From: Actinomycetota bacterium
GTDB lineage: Bacteria > Actinomycetota > Thermoleophilia > UBA2241
Reading direction: 5' to 3'
Assembly (NCBI GenBank): GCA_003132585.1
Contig: PKYG01000123.1
Coordinates: 532 to 46,758 of the forward strand
Length of the DNA stretch: 46,227 bases
Position numbers and translations under genes: made by a program. The notes beneath the pieces are model-generated. The model saw only the letters and a program-made list of their open reading frames with translations, ran no database searches and was not told the origin of the DNA. How positions within the stretch are numbered: the stretch's first letter is position 1; each line of letters starts with the position of its first letter. Shown here one piece after another: positions 37,734 through 46,104 of this stretch.

Positions 37734-39891
37734 TCAAGTCCCCCCGTACGATTGGATCGTCCGCACCGCCGATTTCGCTCTCCCCGGCAAGTGCCTGTTC
37801 GTAGAGCTCCCAAGGTGTCTCATCGAGCATGTTCAGAGCCTGATAGGAATCGAGGAGGTCAAACACGACCTTTCGGGCCGCAAATGTGTTCTTCGCGGCA
37901 GACGAGAACTCCGCGAATCGCGGCATCTCTCTGCGCAGCAGACTAAGGCTCGTGTCACGACTAATGTCGGTAACATCGCGCGGTGGGACTACAAGGAAGT
38001 CGTAGATCACGGCTTCTGACTTGCCGACTGACAGTCGAAGAACCCGGCCGCGCCGCTGCACAAACTGACGCGGGTTCATCGTGCTGGCCAAGAAGAAGGC
38101 CGTCTGCGTGGCTGGAACGTCGACTCCTTCGTCCAGACAGCGCACCGCAACGAGCACCTCAATGGCGCCCGCTTCGAATTGACCAAGCACGGTCTCTCGC
38201 TCGGCAGAGGAAACGGTGTAAACGAATTCGTGGCATCGCAACCCCAAGCTCGCGAGTTCGCGGAGCACGCGTTTGTGCTCTCCCGGCGCGCAGTAGACCA
38301 AGACGTGGTGGAGTCGTTCTCCGCGCTCGTTCGCACTCTCCATCAGCTTCCGTATCTCACTGACAAGGCAAGGGAGCTTCTCTCTGGCTGCCCACACCAC
38401 CTGGGCTCGGTCAATCAGCGCCTTCTTCAGCGCGCGGTCTAACCTCGAGTCCTTCTTCGCCGCTTCGTGCAGCCGCACGATGGCGGTAGTCAGCTCTTGG
38501 TATTGCTCGAGCTCATCATCGGTGAGAGCGACGAGCACGGGATGGTACTCGTACTGAGCGAGATACCCTTGCTCCATCGCTTCGGCCAGCGTGAACTCGA
38601 AGCAGACTCCACCGAAGCACTCGCCAATGGCGGCAGTACCTGCCTCGTCAAACCATCTGCGTGGCGTCGCCGATAGACCGAGGTGCATGCCCGCCATGGG
38701 AAGCATCGCTGATTGGAACCCCGTCGCGCCGAGCCCGTGTACTTCGTCTCCGATGACTAGCGTGCTTTCCGCCGACAATGACTTGACCGCTTTCGAGAAG
38801 TCCTGGCCTGAGGCCGTCTTGTGAACGGCAAGGATGCAGATGGCAGAGGAAAGGCCAATCCGGAAGTCGCTGACTGCGCTTGGAACATCCAGTCGCCAAT
38901 CCGCATGACCCGTCCCGCACAGAATCGGTGAGAAACCGAACGCCTCGCAGTGCTTCCGCCATTGCTCGAGAAGATGCAGATACGGAACCAAGACCACCAG
39001 GGCGAGCCTGCCGCTGCGCTGATACTCCTGCGCAGCCGCCGCCAGGGCCGTATACGTCTTCCCCGTCCCCGTTGCCATCTCGAGGATGCCCTTGCGTCCC
39101 TGGGCAACCCACGCGTCGATAGCTGCCTTCTGGAAGGGGCGAAGGTCGACCGCGACGTGAGGCACAGGGGCTGATGCCTGCCCCTGCTTTGCAGTGCCCG
39201 GAACGGCGTATGGCCGGTCAGGTGTTGTCCTAAGCCGAATCAGCTCTTGGCGAGACGCCTCAGGAATGGTGCGGACCACAAACTGGGCGTTGGCGCCCGA
39301 CCACAAGTCCTCCAGCCTGCGTTCATGAAGCCCGACGTAGGCATCCTGACCAGGCACCCATGACTTGAACACCGAGATGGCCTCTCCGTTGAGCGTTCCT
39401 TTGACCGAGTCGTTAAAGGAACCGTGAAGAGCCACTCGATCATCTTTGGTATCTCGAAACACCCAGACCTTATCGTGATAGTCGCCACCGGCCCACCGAG
39501 GTCGAGCAATCGCAAAGCGAAACTCAAGCAGGCCATCTGCTATCAGCCAAGCTAGTGTGTTGCGCGTGTCATGCTCCAAGGAATCGGCGAGATCCTCGAT
39601 CGCAACCTGGAGCGATGCGCGCAGGATCGAGTTCTGCTTGGCCTCATCGCCCTTGTGGAATGCGGACCAGTCCTCAGGCTGAAGGATGGGAGACGTGACG
39701 ATACGACCGGTTCCGCCGTTGTGGACAAGCGCCACAATACCGTCGCTGGCCTCACGGAGCCAGCCCGACGAGAAGTAGCCGACACCCCTAGAGTACTTGT
39801 GCGCCTGTTCCATGAGGGGAGATATGAGGTCCCGCACGAGATCAGACGAGGCACTGTCGTAGACCGGAGCCAGCTCAAGATCTCTAAGCAT
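37726..39891 (-). CDS. PLD-like nuclease domain fused to SF2 DEAD/DEAH helicase
   Basis: N-term HDKVWVFRDTKDDRVALHGSFNDS (PLD-like HxK..GSxN), then GILEMATGTGKTYTALAAAAQ, VIGDEVHGLGA, LGLSATPRRW, VAVRCLDEGVDVPATQTAFFLASTMNPRQFVQRRGRVLR. Confidence 0.9.
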   Translation of the reverse strand: MLRDLELAPVYDSASSDLVRDLISPLMEQAHKYSRGVGYFSSGWLREASDGIVALVHNGGTGRIVTSPILQPEDWSAFHKGDEAKQNSILRASLQVAIEDLADSLEHDTRNTLAWLIADGLLEFRFAIARPRWAGGDYHDKVWVFRDTKDDRVALHGSFNDSVKGTLNGEAISVFKSWVPGQDAYVGLHERRLEDLWSGANAQFVVRTIPEASRQELIRLRTTPDRPYAVPGTAKQGQASAPVPHVAVDLRPFQKAAIDAWVAQGRKGILEMATGTGKTYTALAAAAQEYQRSGRLALVVLVPYLHLLEQWRKHCEAFGFSPILCGTGHADWRLDVPSAVSDFRIGLSSAICILAVHKTASGQDFSKAVKSLSAESTLVIGDEVHGLGATGFQSAMLPMAGMHLGLSATPRRWFDEAGTAAIGECFGGVCFEFTLAEAMEQGYLAQYEYHPVLVALTDDELEQYQELTTAIVRLHEAAKKDSRLDRALKKALIDRAQVVWAAREKLPCLVSEIRKLMESANERGERLHHVLVYCAPGEHKRVLRELASLGLRCHEFVYTVSSAERETVLGQFEAGAIEVLVAVRCLDEGVDVPATQTAFFLASTMNPRQFVQRRGRVLRLSVGKSEAVIYDFLVVPPRDVTDISRDTSLSLLRREMPRFAEFSSAAKNTFAARKVVFDLLDSYQALNMLDETPWELYEQALAGESEIGGADDPIVRGDLNG

Positions 39892-42688
39892 GCACACCCT
39901 CAGTCGCCACGACCTCCATCCCACGTATCGAGACGGACCCCTGACCGTCGAGCATGCTCGCGGTGAGCTGCTTCAAAATCACGCCCTCATCACGCAAGCG
40001 GGACTCCAGAACCGACAGTTTAACACCGCCGCCGTAGTCACGACGCACCAACCACGACACCAAGTCGCCAAAGATCTCGATTCCTAGCGGATTGGGCCGG
40101 GTTGCGAACGCGTTTCGCCCATTGCCCAAGAGAAGGAAACCGCCGGTGCGCTCCAGCATGCTGGCCACGAGTTGCTCAGTCCACACGACACCCACGGCTA
40201 TCTCCGGAAGGACATCCTCCTCTAGCATGGCCCGAATGGTGGAGAAGCAGTTGCCGGCCGCGATGTCAGCAGCGAACCGCTCGGCCGCGGCGTGATACAC
40301 GACTTCGAAATCGGAAGTCGACAGGCCAATTGAGTCCTCATGAATGACACTGCCCGGGAGGTACCGGTAGACGTGGTGTCGGTGGACGATCGCGTACACC
40401 GTGGGTGCGCTGTACTTCCGCCTCTCGACGAACTCCTCCTCGAGCTCCTGGTAGCTGCACGGACCTTTCTTGGCCCGCACGTACTCCTCGATGTTCTCAA
40501 GCACTGACACCGACGTAGGCGCATCCTGCGCAGAATGAGCTAGGAGGGGGTAGTGCGCAGCGGTGACTCCATGGGCATCTGAGAGACGCATGAGCGAGAA
40601 CAACAGCTCCGGCGAGTCAATCCCGCCCAGCACACAATCGACCTTTAGGTCGTCGAACACGCGCTTGATCGAAACTTGGCTATCGTCCCGAAGGAGGCCC
40701 GCTGCGTGCCGGACGCATTTGTCGAGAGCACCGGGGTCAACGTCAACGTAATCCTCGTGCACCAGAGCCGAATGGGCTGTTCTCAGAGTGCTGGGAATGC
40801 CCCAAGCCAGTGCTTGGCCAAGCTGGAACTCCTTGAACCCCATCCTCCCAACCACTAACGCTTTGAGCTCTTTGGACGATACCGGCTGTCCAGCCGCTCG
40901 GACGTACTCCCCGATAGCGACTGACAGGGGCACAGGCGCGTCGTAGCCGCGCGAGGAGAAAATCCGAGGGTAACGCGGGTATCTGAGCTCCGCGTCTGCA
41001 GACATCCGCAGCAAGCTATACAGGGCCGATTCGCTCGGCACGCTCTGTGCTTCGCAGGCAGAGCGGAAATGTTCAAAGACGCCGTGAACCGACATCATCG
41101 GCAAACCGTCGGGGCCGGCCAGACAATCTCGGATCCAGTCCTCGACATCGCGCAGGAGTGCATACGGGAACGGCATGTGATCTTTGTGGACGTAGGTGCC
41201 TCGGTCCCAAAGGACGGCGTTGGAACTACGATCCAAACAGGCGTGTACGTTCCTCGCAGAGTCTGAGCGATACCCCTCCTGCCCTAATACTGCGTGAACT
41301 TTGTTGAAATGCATTGGCCGAGCTTCACGCCGCAGCACCTCATCGGCCCGATATGCCAACGAGTCGGGGCGAAATGGACCGGCTGCGTTGGGGATCACCC
41401 AGGCGCGCCGCAACGCGAGATTCTCTTCTCGGGCCGCCGCCGCCATGATGACCAGCGGGGACACATTGTCGACAAGGCAATGGTCACCTCTGGACCCCTC
41501 ACAGCCGGCTTCAACAAGTGCGGCCGCCTCCTGCAGCGGAACCGCCATTTGTCCGTGTTCGATCTCGTCGAGCACCCGTCCTACGACACCGCAGCCAAGG
41601 CACGGAAGTCCGGCGAATATGACAACATCCGAGTTCGTGGCCATCTCGCACTCGGGGATGATCTCGGCAAGCCCGAGAACCGCCGTTTCGGGAGGCGCCT
41701 CGCCGAGCTGCATAGAAACGGCGATTCCTTCAGCCAGGTCATGGGCGCCAAGAGCTCCTCCATTCGCAAGAAGGCAATTGACCACCGTGACGCGGAAAGG
41801 CAGCAGCGTCTCCAAGAAGGCCGCAGAGTCGAACCCTCGTAGCGACCGCTTCTCGATTTGATCAACCCTGGCTCCGGTCACGCCCAGCAGCTCGCCGATC
41901 GCTCGGTGCGTCTCTCGCCTGCCAGTGAGCAGGCCCAGACGGTAGAGGTGAACATCGTAGGCGCGGTTCCCTCGGTCTGGCGACTTAATGCCGCAGACCA
42001 GAGCCCTCCGTACAAGCGCTTCAAGGCTGGTTTCACCCGAGGGCAATAGCCTGGCTTCCGGCAGCGCGTCAATCATCGCCGACAACGCGTAGCAGTGCTC
42101 CACCGCGGTGAGCCCGTTGATGCCGAGCCCAAACTCGGTGAGGATCTGCCCTTCAGTTACCCCCCGCAAAGAGCCAAGAGTGGTCATCTCGTTCGTCTGA
42201 CAGAAGTGCGCCAGCGCAGGACACAATCGGAAGGTTGCGAGGCGCAAGTCCCTAAGAACTTGAGGCACGGACTCAATGATTGGACTTGCGCAAGTCCAGA
42301 TGTCCGCCTGGACTTCATGGCCGATTGTGAGGGCAACCTCTTTCTGGAGACTCTCGAGCAGACTCCGAAACGCGTCCGGCCCATCGAACATGCGCATCAG
42401 GTAGCGTGTGGTTGCGGTGAGGACGAGCTCAATGTCATCTTCGAGCGTGATGAAAGGTGACACTAGACCGGCAGAGACCTCTGCAGACCGGCTCACTGAA
42501 GTCAGCGGCAGGGACTCGAACGCCCGCCAGAGCGCATCGCTCTCGTCGTCTGAGAGGTGCCACAGCTGTGGCAGCGTCTGAGAGAGCACGCTGTCTCGTG
42601 GGCAAGCCACACACTCAGCCGACCCCGGCTCGACACTGAAGAACCATGGCTCGCGCGACGACAGCAGGGTCGCGAGATGATTATGCAT
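39884..42688 (-). CDS. Large multi-HTH protein with sigma-region-4-like and possible RNAP alpha-CTD-like segments
   Basis: 934 aa; HRAIGELLGVTGARVDQIEKRSLRGF resembles sigma-70 region 4; TLGSLRGVTEGQILTEFGLGINGLTAVEHC resembles alpha-CTD HhH; repeated wHTH-like units such as IGEYVRAAGQPVSSKELKALV. Confidence 0.65.
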   Translation of the reverse strand: MHNHLATLLSSREPWFFSVEPGSAECVACPRDSVLSQTLPQLWHLSDDESDALWRAFESLPLTSVSRSAEVSAGLVSPFITLEDDIELVLTATTRYLMRMFDGPDAFRSLLESLQKEVALTIGHEVQADIWTCASPIIESVPQVLRDLRLATFRLCPALAHFCQTNEMTTLGSLRGVTEGQILTEFGLGINGLTAVEHCYALSAMIDALPEARLLPSGETSLEALVRRALVCGIKSPDRGNRAYDVHLYRLGLLTGRRETHRAIGELLGVTGARVDQIEKRSLRGFDSAAFLETLLPFRVTVVNCLLANGGALGAHDLAEGIAVSMQLGEAPPETAVLGLAEIIPECEMATNSDVVIFAGLPCLGCGVVGRVLDEIEHGQMAVPLQEAAALVEAGCEGSRGDHCLVDNVSPLVIMAAAAREENLALRRAWVIPNAAGPFRPDSLAYRADEVLRREARPMHFNKVHAVLGQEGYRSDSARNVHACLDRSSNAVLWDRGTYVHKDHMPFPYALLRDVEDWIRDCLAGPDGLPMMSVHGVFEHFRSACEAQSVPSESALYSLLRMSADAELRYPRYPRIFSSRGYDAPVPLSVAIGEYVRAAGQPVSSKELKALVVGRMGFKEFQLGQALAWGIPSTLRTAHSALVHEDYVDVDPGALDKCVRHAAGLLRDDSQVSIKRVFDDLKVDCVLGGIDSPELLFSLMRLSDAHGVTAAHYPLLAHSAQDAPTSVSVLENIEEYVRAKKGPCSYQELEEEFVERRKYSAPTVYAIVHRHHVYRYLPGSVIHEDSIGLSTSDFEVVYHAAAERFAADIAAGNCFSTIRAMLEEDVLPEIAVGVVWTEQLVASMLERTGGFLLLGNGRNAFATRPNPLGIEIFGDLVSWLVRRDYGGGVKLSVLESRLRDEGVILKQLTASMLDGQGSVSIRGMEVVATEGVHA

Positions 42689-42995
42689 CGTGAGGCCGTA
42701 CGTCAGGGTCGACAGTCACGTCAACAAACACCATCGACGCCGCCATGCGATAACTGGAGTATCGCGATGCTCGATCTGACACCAATGCCTCACTCTTCCA
42801 GAAGGCGAGACGGCACTTGCCCACCGTTACGCACGTTGGGCGTACCAGTCATCTTCGTACAGTCTAGCGCGAGAGGGTGACGAAAGCTCAGGGCAGCGGC
42901 AAATCTCCTTCGGGATCGCCTACCGCCCGTCAGACGCGGAAACGAAATCCTTCTCTGGGCTCGCTCAAGGCGTGCGCCGTGGCGCGCGAGGCTGA

Positions 42996-43078
42996 GGAAG
43001 AGGTCTCCACGTCCTGTCGGCGCGCTCAAAACCGCGCTGTGCAGCAACCTTACCCAAGCTGCCGACGAGCAGCCGACG
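42996..43078. repeat. 84-bp dispersed repeat, copy 5 (diverged, 83 nt)
   Basis: GAGGTCT...TGTGCAG...GCTGCCGACGAGCAGCCGACG with the same block spacing as copies 1-4 to within 1 nt. Confidence 0.55.
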
Positions 43079-43182
43079 CAACAAGGCAGCAGGTGGGGCT
43101 CCAGTCAGCGAACCAGTAGATTGCGTTCGGCACCACGAGTCTGGAACCAGCACGGAAGGCCGGGCATCCCACTCACTCGGAC

Positions 43183-43953
43183 CTAGCTGTGCGGCCGTAT
43201 GCGCACCACATAGTAGTCACGCACGCCCGTGGCTAGGGGGAAGAGCGAACCTGGTGGGATATCTTCGATCTCGAAGTGCGGCATCGGTTCGCTCGTGCAT
43301 TCCAGCCTCTCGAACGCCGATGACGACTCGAAGATTCTCGGCCGAAGGTGCCTAACCTGTTTGTCATCCAGGTACACCAGGCCCTGGAAGGCGTCCATGA
43401 CGGAATTCGAAAGCCGGTCGGCGTCCGGCAAGCTCACGGGCTCACTTGAGAAGACGTCAATCATCATTTCAACCGGTCCCTGCAGCGGGCGCCCAAACGA
43501 GGCCCCGATTGTCTCTCGCTGTCTCAGGACCTCCTCCCGAAGTCTTGCCTTTCCACCCTTGCTTCTGACGGACCTTGGCGCTCCCTCTAGAACGAATGCG
43601 ATGTGCCCCCTGGTGACACCGAGATACGGGTACGTCACACTCGACTGAGCCAAGGACGACACCCACTCCCGAATCTGGTCACATTCGTATTCCTGCAGAA
43701 TGGTAGCTCCTTTGACATTGCGGATGCCCTGCACGTTGTCCCAAGGGTAGAAACGTAGTTCCCCCGCCTCGGCCCAGTCGCCATCGCTCTGGCGCAGGTC
43801 GGTGATCAGCAAGGCATCACGAGCGAACCGTATTCCGTCGCGATGGAGCCAGATCAGCTCCTTGCAGAAGTCCGTGTACGTGATCTCGGACTCAAGGGAG
43901 ACGCCGAAGGCATCGAACAGCTCAGACCCGCGATGAAACAGCCCCTCGTTCAC
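43183..43953 (-). CDS. Integron cassette protein with C-terminal RusA-like endonuclease motif
   Basis: GPVEMMIDVFSSEPVSLPDADRLSNSVMDAFQGLVYLDDKQVRHLRPRIFE resembles RusA (PDxDN...DAL...DDxQV); GTG start chosen just outside attC1. Confidence 0.65.
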   Translation of the reverse strand: MNEGLFHRGSELFDAFGVSLESEITYTDFCKELIWLHRDGIRFARDALLITDLRQSDGDWAEAGELRFYPWDNVQGIRNVKGATILQEYECDQIREWVSSLAQSSVTYPYLGVTRGHIAFVLEGAPRSVRSKGGKARLREEVLRQRETIGASFGRPLQGPVEMMIDVFSSEPVSLPDADRLSNSVMDAFQGLVYLDDKQVRHLRPRIFESSSAFERLECTSEPMPHFEIEDIPPGSLFPLATGVRDYYVVRIRPHS

Positions 43954-43968
43954 CCTGCCACCCCCAGC

Positions 43969-44058
43969 GCCCAACGTGTTGCACATGAGCTGGCGGCTCG
44001 CTGTGCTCTGAACCACATCATAGCCTTCGGGCCGCCCTGCTCGATGTGCTTGTTAGAC
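43969..44058 (-). repeat. Integron attC site 1
   Basis: Minus strand GTCTAACAAGCACATCGAGCAGG...CAGCTCATGTGCAACACGTTGGGC: canonical R''/L''/L'/R' boxes; the TAA stop of 44053-44553 lies within R''. Confidence 0.9.
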
Positions 44059-44553
44059 CGCTGCCTGCACGTCATCGATGCGCTCACGAACCGCCTCCGA
44101 GAGCTCCCTCAAGCCGTAGGCGCTTCCGGCTTGATCTTCGTATGCGTAACGCCACTCCTCGAATACCGTGCTCACAATGGCCAGAACATCGTCGATGGCA
44201 AACGACACGTCCGGAAACTTAGCCTTCATGGCTTGAGCGCTTGGACTTGCACCCATGAGTTCTTCGAACCTCTGGGCGATTGCGGCCCGGCTTGTTGTCG
44301 AGAGCCGTGAGTAGAGGACTTTGAGGCTGTGGGTTCGTGGCACGGTGCCGGTCTCAAGCAGGCCGAGGCATTTCAGGTACAACTCAACCGAGAAGGCGAT
44401 GCAGACTCTCGCCGGGATGAGAAACGGCAGATCCACTGGGCCCTGCGCCGCCGACAAGAGGCGCGCACATTCGGCGTCGAGAAGAGAGGCCGACGCCGCG
44501 AAGTGGGCCGCCGTCTTGAAGATGCGCTCAGCGTTTGCCTCTGCCTTTGTCAC
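44053..44553 (-). CDS. Integron cassette protein, HEPN-like helical protein
   Basis: FLIPARVCIAFSVELYLKCLGLLETGTVPRTHSLKVLYSRLS resembles HEPN-family pattern. Confidence 0.6.
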   Translation of the reverse strand: MTKAEANAERIFKTAAHFAASASLLDAECARLLSAAQGPVDLPFLIPARVCIAFSVELYLKCLGLLETGTVPRTHSLKVLYSRLSTTSRAAIAQRFEELMGASPSAQAMKAKFPDVSFAIDDVLAIVSTVFEEWRYAYEDQAGSAYGLRELSEAVRERIDDVQAAV

Positions 44554-44576
44554 GGTCCCCCCGGTGCCTTGAGTCG

Positions 44577-44639
44577 GCCTAACGTGGGGCGCATAACCTG
44601 CAGCCCGCCAGGGCTGTCAGGTTGAGGCGCTTGTTCGGC
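44577..44639 (-). repeat. Integron attC site 2
   Basis: Minus strand GCCGAACAAGCGCCTCAACCTGACAGCCCTGGCGGGCTGCAGGTTATGCGCCCCACGTTAGGC. Confidence 0.9.
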
Positions 44640-44643
44640 AGCC

Positions 44644-45216
44644 CTACTCGCACTGCCACAGAAACCGCGTCTCGGTGGGGCAGGCGTCACAAACGAAGGC
44701 GAAGCCTTCTCCAGCGTCGCCGAAGTTGATGCCGCCACCACCTTCCGCCGACAGCTGAAGTGCGAACCGCATGCGACTACCGCAGGCGCACGTCGGCGTC
44801 TCGTCGCCCTGGATCCATTCCGGCTCACCACCAACCCGCCCCAGGGCTCCTCTTTCCGGGTCTCGAACGACAGCTTCAACTGGGTCAACAGCGGCAAGTA
44901 GGGTCTCACCCGACGTGGGCGGCTGGAACGTCGCGGCCGCAGCCGCCGGAACCAGGCGAGCTGCGTTGCCGCCGGAGTCTGGGTCCCACTCGTCGCACAT
45001 GCCTGGGTCGTTGGCGCACTGAAAGACCAGGAGCAGCTGCTCTCGCGAGGCTAACGCGGGGACTCCGCAATCCGGCAAAGCGAGCTGCACGAGGAACTGC
45101 ATGGCCCCGCCGCACTGCTTGCAGACGGGCCACTCGAAACTTTCCGGTGCATCCGGCAAGCCCCCGATTCGGGATTGCGACCCACTCCCTTGCGTACGAA
45201 CCAGCCAAGCTGTCAT
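44644..45216 (-). CDS. Integron cassette protein, DUF1963/YwqG-like
   Basis: SRIGGLPDAPESFEWPVCKQCGGAMQFLVQLALPDCG...LLLVFQCANDPGMCDEWDPDSGGNAARLV. Confidence 0.7.
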   Translation of the reverse strand: MTAWLVRTQGSGSQSRIGGLPDAPESFEWPVCKQCGGAMQFLVQLALPDCGVPALASREQLLLVFQCANDPGMCDEWDPDSGGNAARLVPAAAAATFQPPTSGETLLAAVDPVEAVVRDPERGALGRVGGEPEWIQGDETPTCACGSRMRFALQLSAEGGGGINFGDAGEGFAFVCDACPTETRFLWQCE

Positions 45217-45239
45217 CTCACCCCACCTCTCCGCGGTCT

Positions 45240-45299
45240 GCCGAACGTTGTGCGCGTGAGCTGCGCGCGAAGCGCGTCTGCTCGATGCGCTTGTTCGGC
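45240..45299 (-). repeat. Integron attC site 3
   Basis: Minus strand GCCGAACAAGCGCATCGAGCAGACGCGCTTCGCGCGCAGCTCACGCGCACAACGTTCGGC; long imperfect palindrome. Confidence 0.92.
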
Positions 45300-45300
45300 A

Positions 45301-46104
45301 TCACTGCTGTGCCAGTCGATCACGGACATGATTCGAGCCGAAGGCGTACCCGATGCCGACGTTAGCCGAGCGCCGGAGGTTCACGGCTATTTCCCGCATC
45401 GCGGTCTGCGAAGCCCTCAGACCCTGGACGGGATCGACGCCGGCGATGACAACCCGCGCGCCCGTCGGTTGATTCAGCTGGTCAATGTTCTGACCGAGAA
45501 CTTGGATCATTGCATCGAACTGGTCCGCCAAGAACCCGACTTCAGCACGCGAGATGATGCCAACCACGCTGCCACTACGTAGCTCAACCAACGGGCCTCC
45601 CGAGTTGCCTCCGTTGACACTGGCATCGATCTGAATGACATCGACTTTGGCTCGTTGGTGGAGGCTGGAGACGTACCCGACATGGCACGTGAGATGCTGC
45701 ATCCGAAACGGGTAGCCCAAGAATGCGACCTGATCTCCAACGGCCAGGCTGTCGGAATCGCCGAACGAGAAGACATGGCGGCCAGCAAACTCCGGCTCAT
45801 CCAACCGAAGAAACGCGACGTCGTGTTCGTTCGAAGGTGAGTCGTAGGCTACTGCCTGCAAGCAGATATCACGAGCAAGGCGGATGCCGGCTCCATAGTC
45901 CATTTCCTCGAAGCGAAGTACAGCGACGTCGAACCCTACATCACGAAGGACGTGACTGTTGGTCATCAGACCGCCGGGAACGAGGAAAGCCGTGCCCGCG
46001 GTCAGTACCTCGCCTCCGACTTCCAGGGATACCTGGGCGACGCCCGACCTACAGGATGTGAATACTTCCTGAGTGGTCACCGCTTCCTTCCGTATGCCGA
46101 ACAA
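45301..46104 (-). CDS. Integron cassette protein, trypsin-like serine protease
   Basis: GTAFLVPGGLMTNSHVL (His), EHDVAFLRLDEP (Asp), IQIDASVNGGNSGGPLVELRSGSVVGIIS (GNSGGP Ser motif). Confidence 0.9.
   Translation of the reverse strand: MFGIRKEAVTTQEVFTSCRSGVAQVSLEVGGEVLTAGTAFLVPGGLMTNSHVLRDVGFDVAVLRFEEMDYGAGIRLARDICLQAVAYDSPSNEHDVAFLRLDEPEFAGRHVFSFGDSDSLAVGDQVAFLGYPFRMQHLTCHVGYVSSLHQRAKVDVIQIDASVNGGNSGGPLVELRSGSVVGIISRAEVGFLADQFDAMIQVLGQNIDQLNQPTGARVVIAGVDPVQGLRASQTAMREIAVNLRRSANVGIGYAFGSNHVRDRLAQQ

Noticed and set aside
43072-43135. Fourth attC site downstream of the RusA-like gene (GCCGAACGCAA...TTGTTGCGTCGGC on minus strand)
   Set aside because: Ends are inverted repeats, but the R'/L boxes are not canonical (AAC not followed by AA; GTTGCG instead of GTTNGGC). 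Kept only as a possible decayed boundary.
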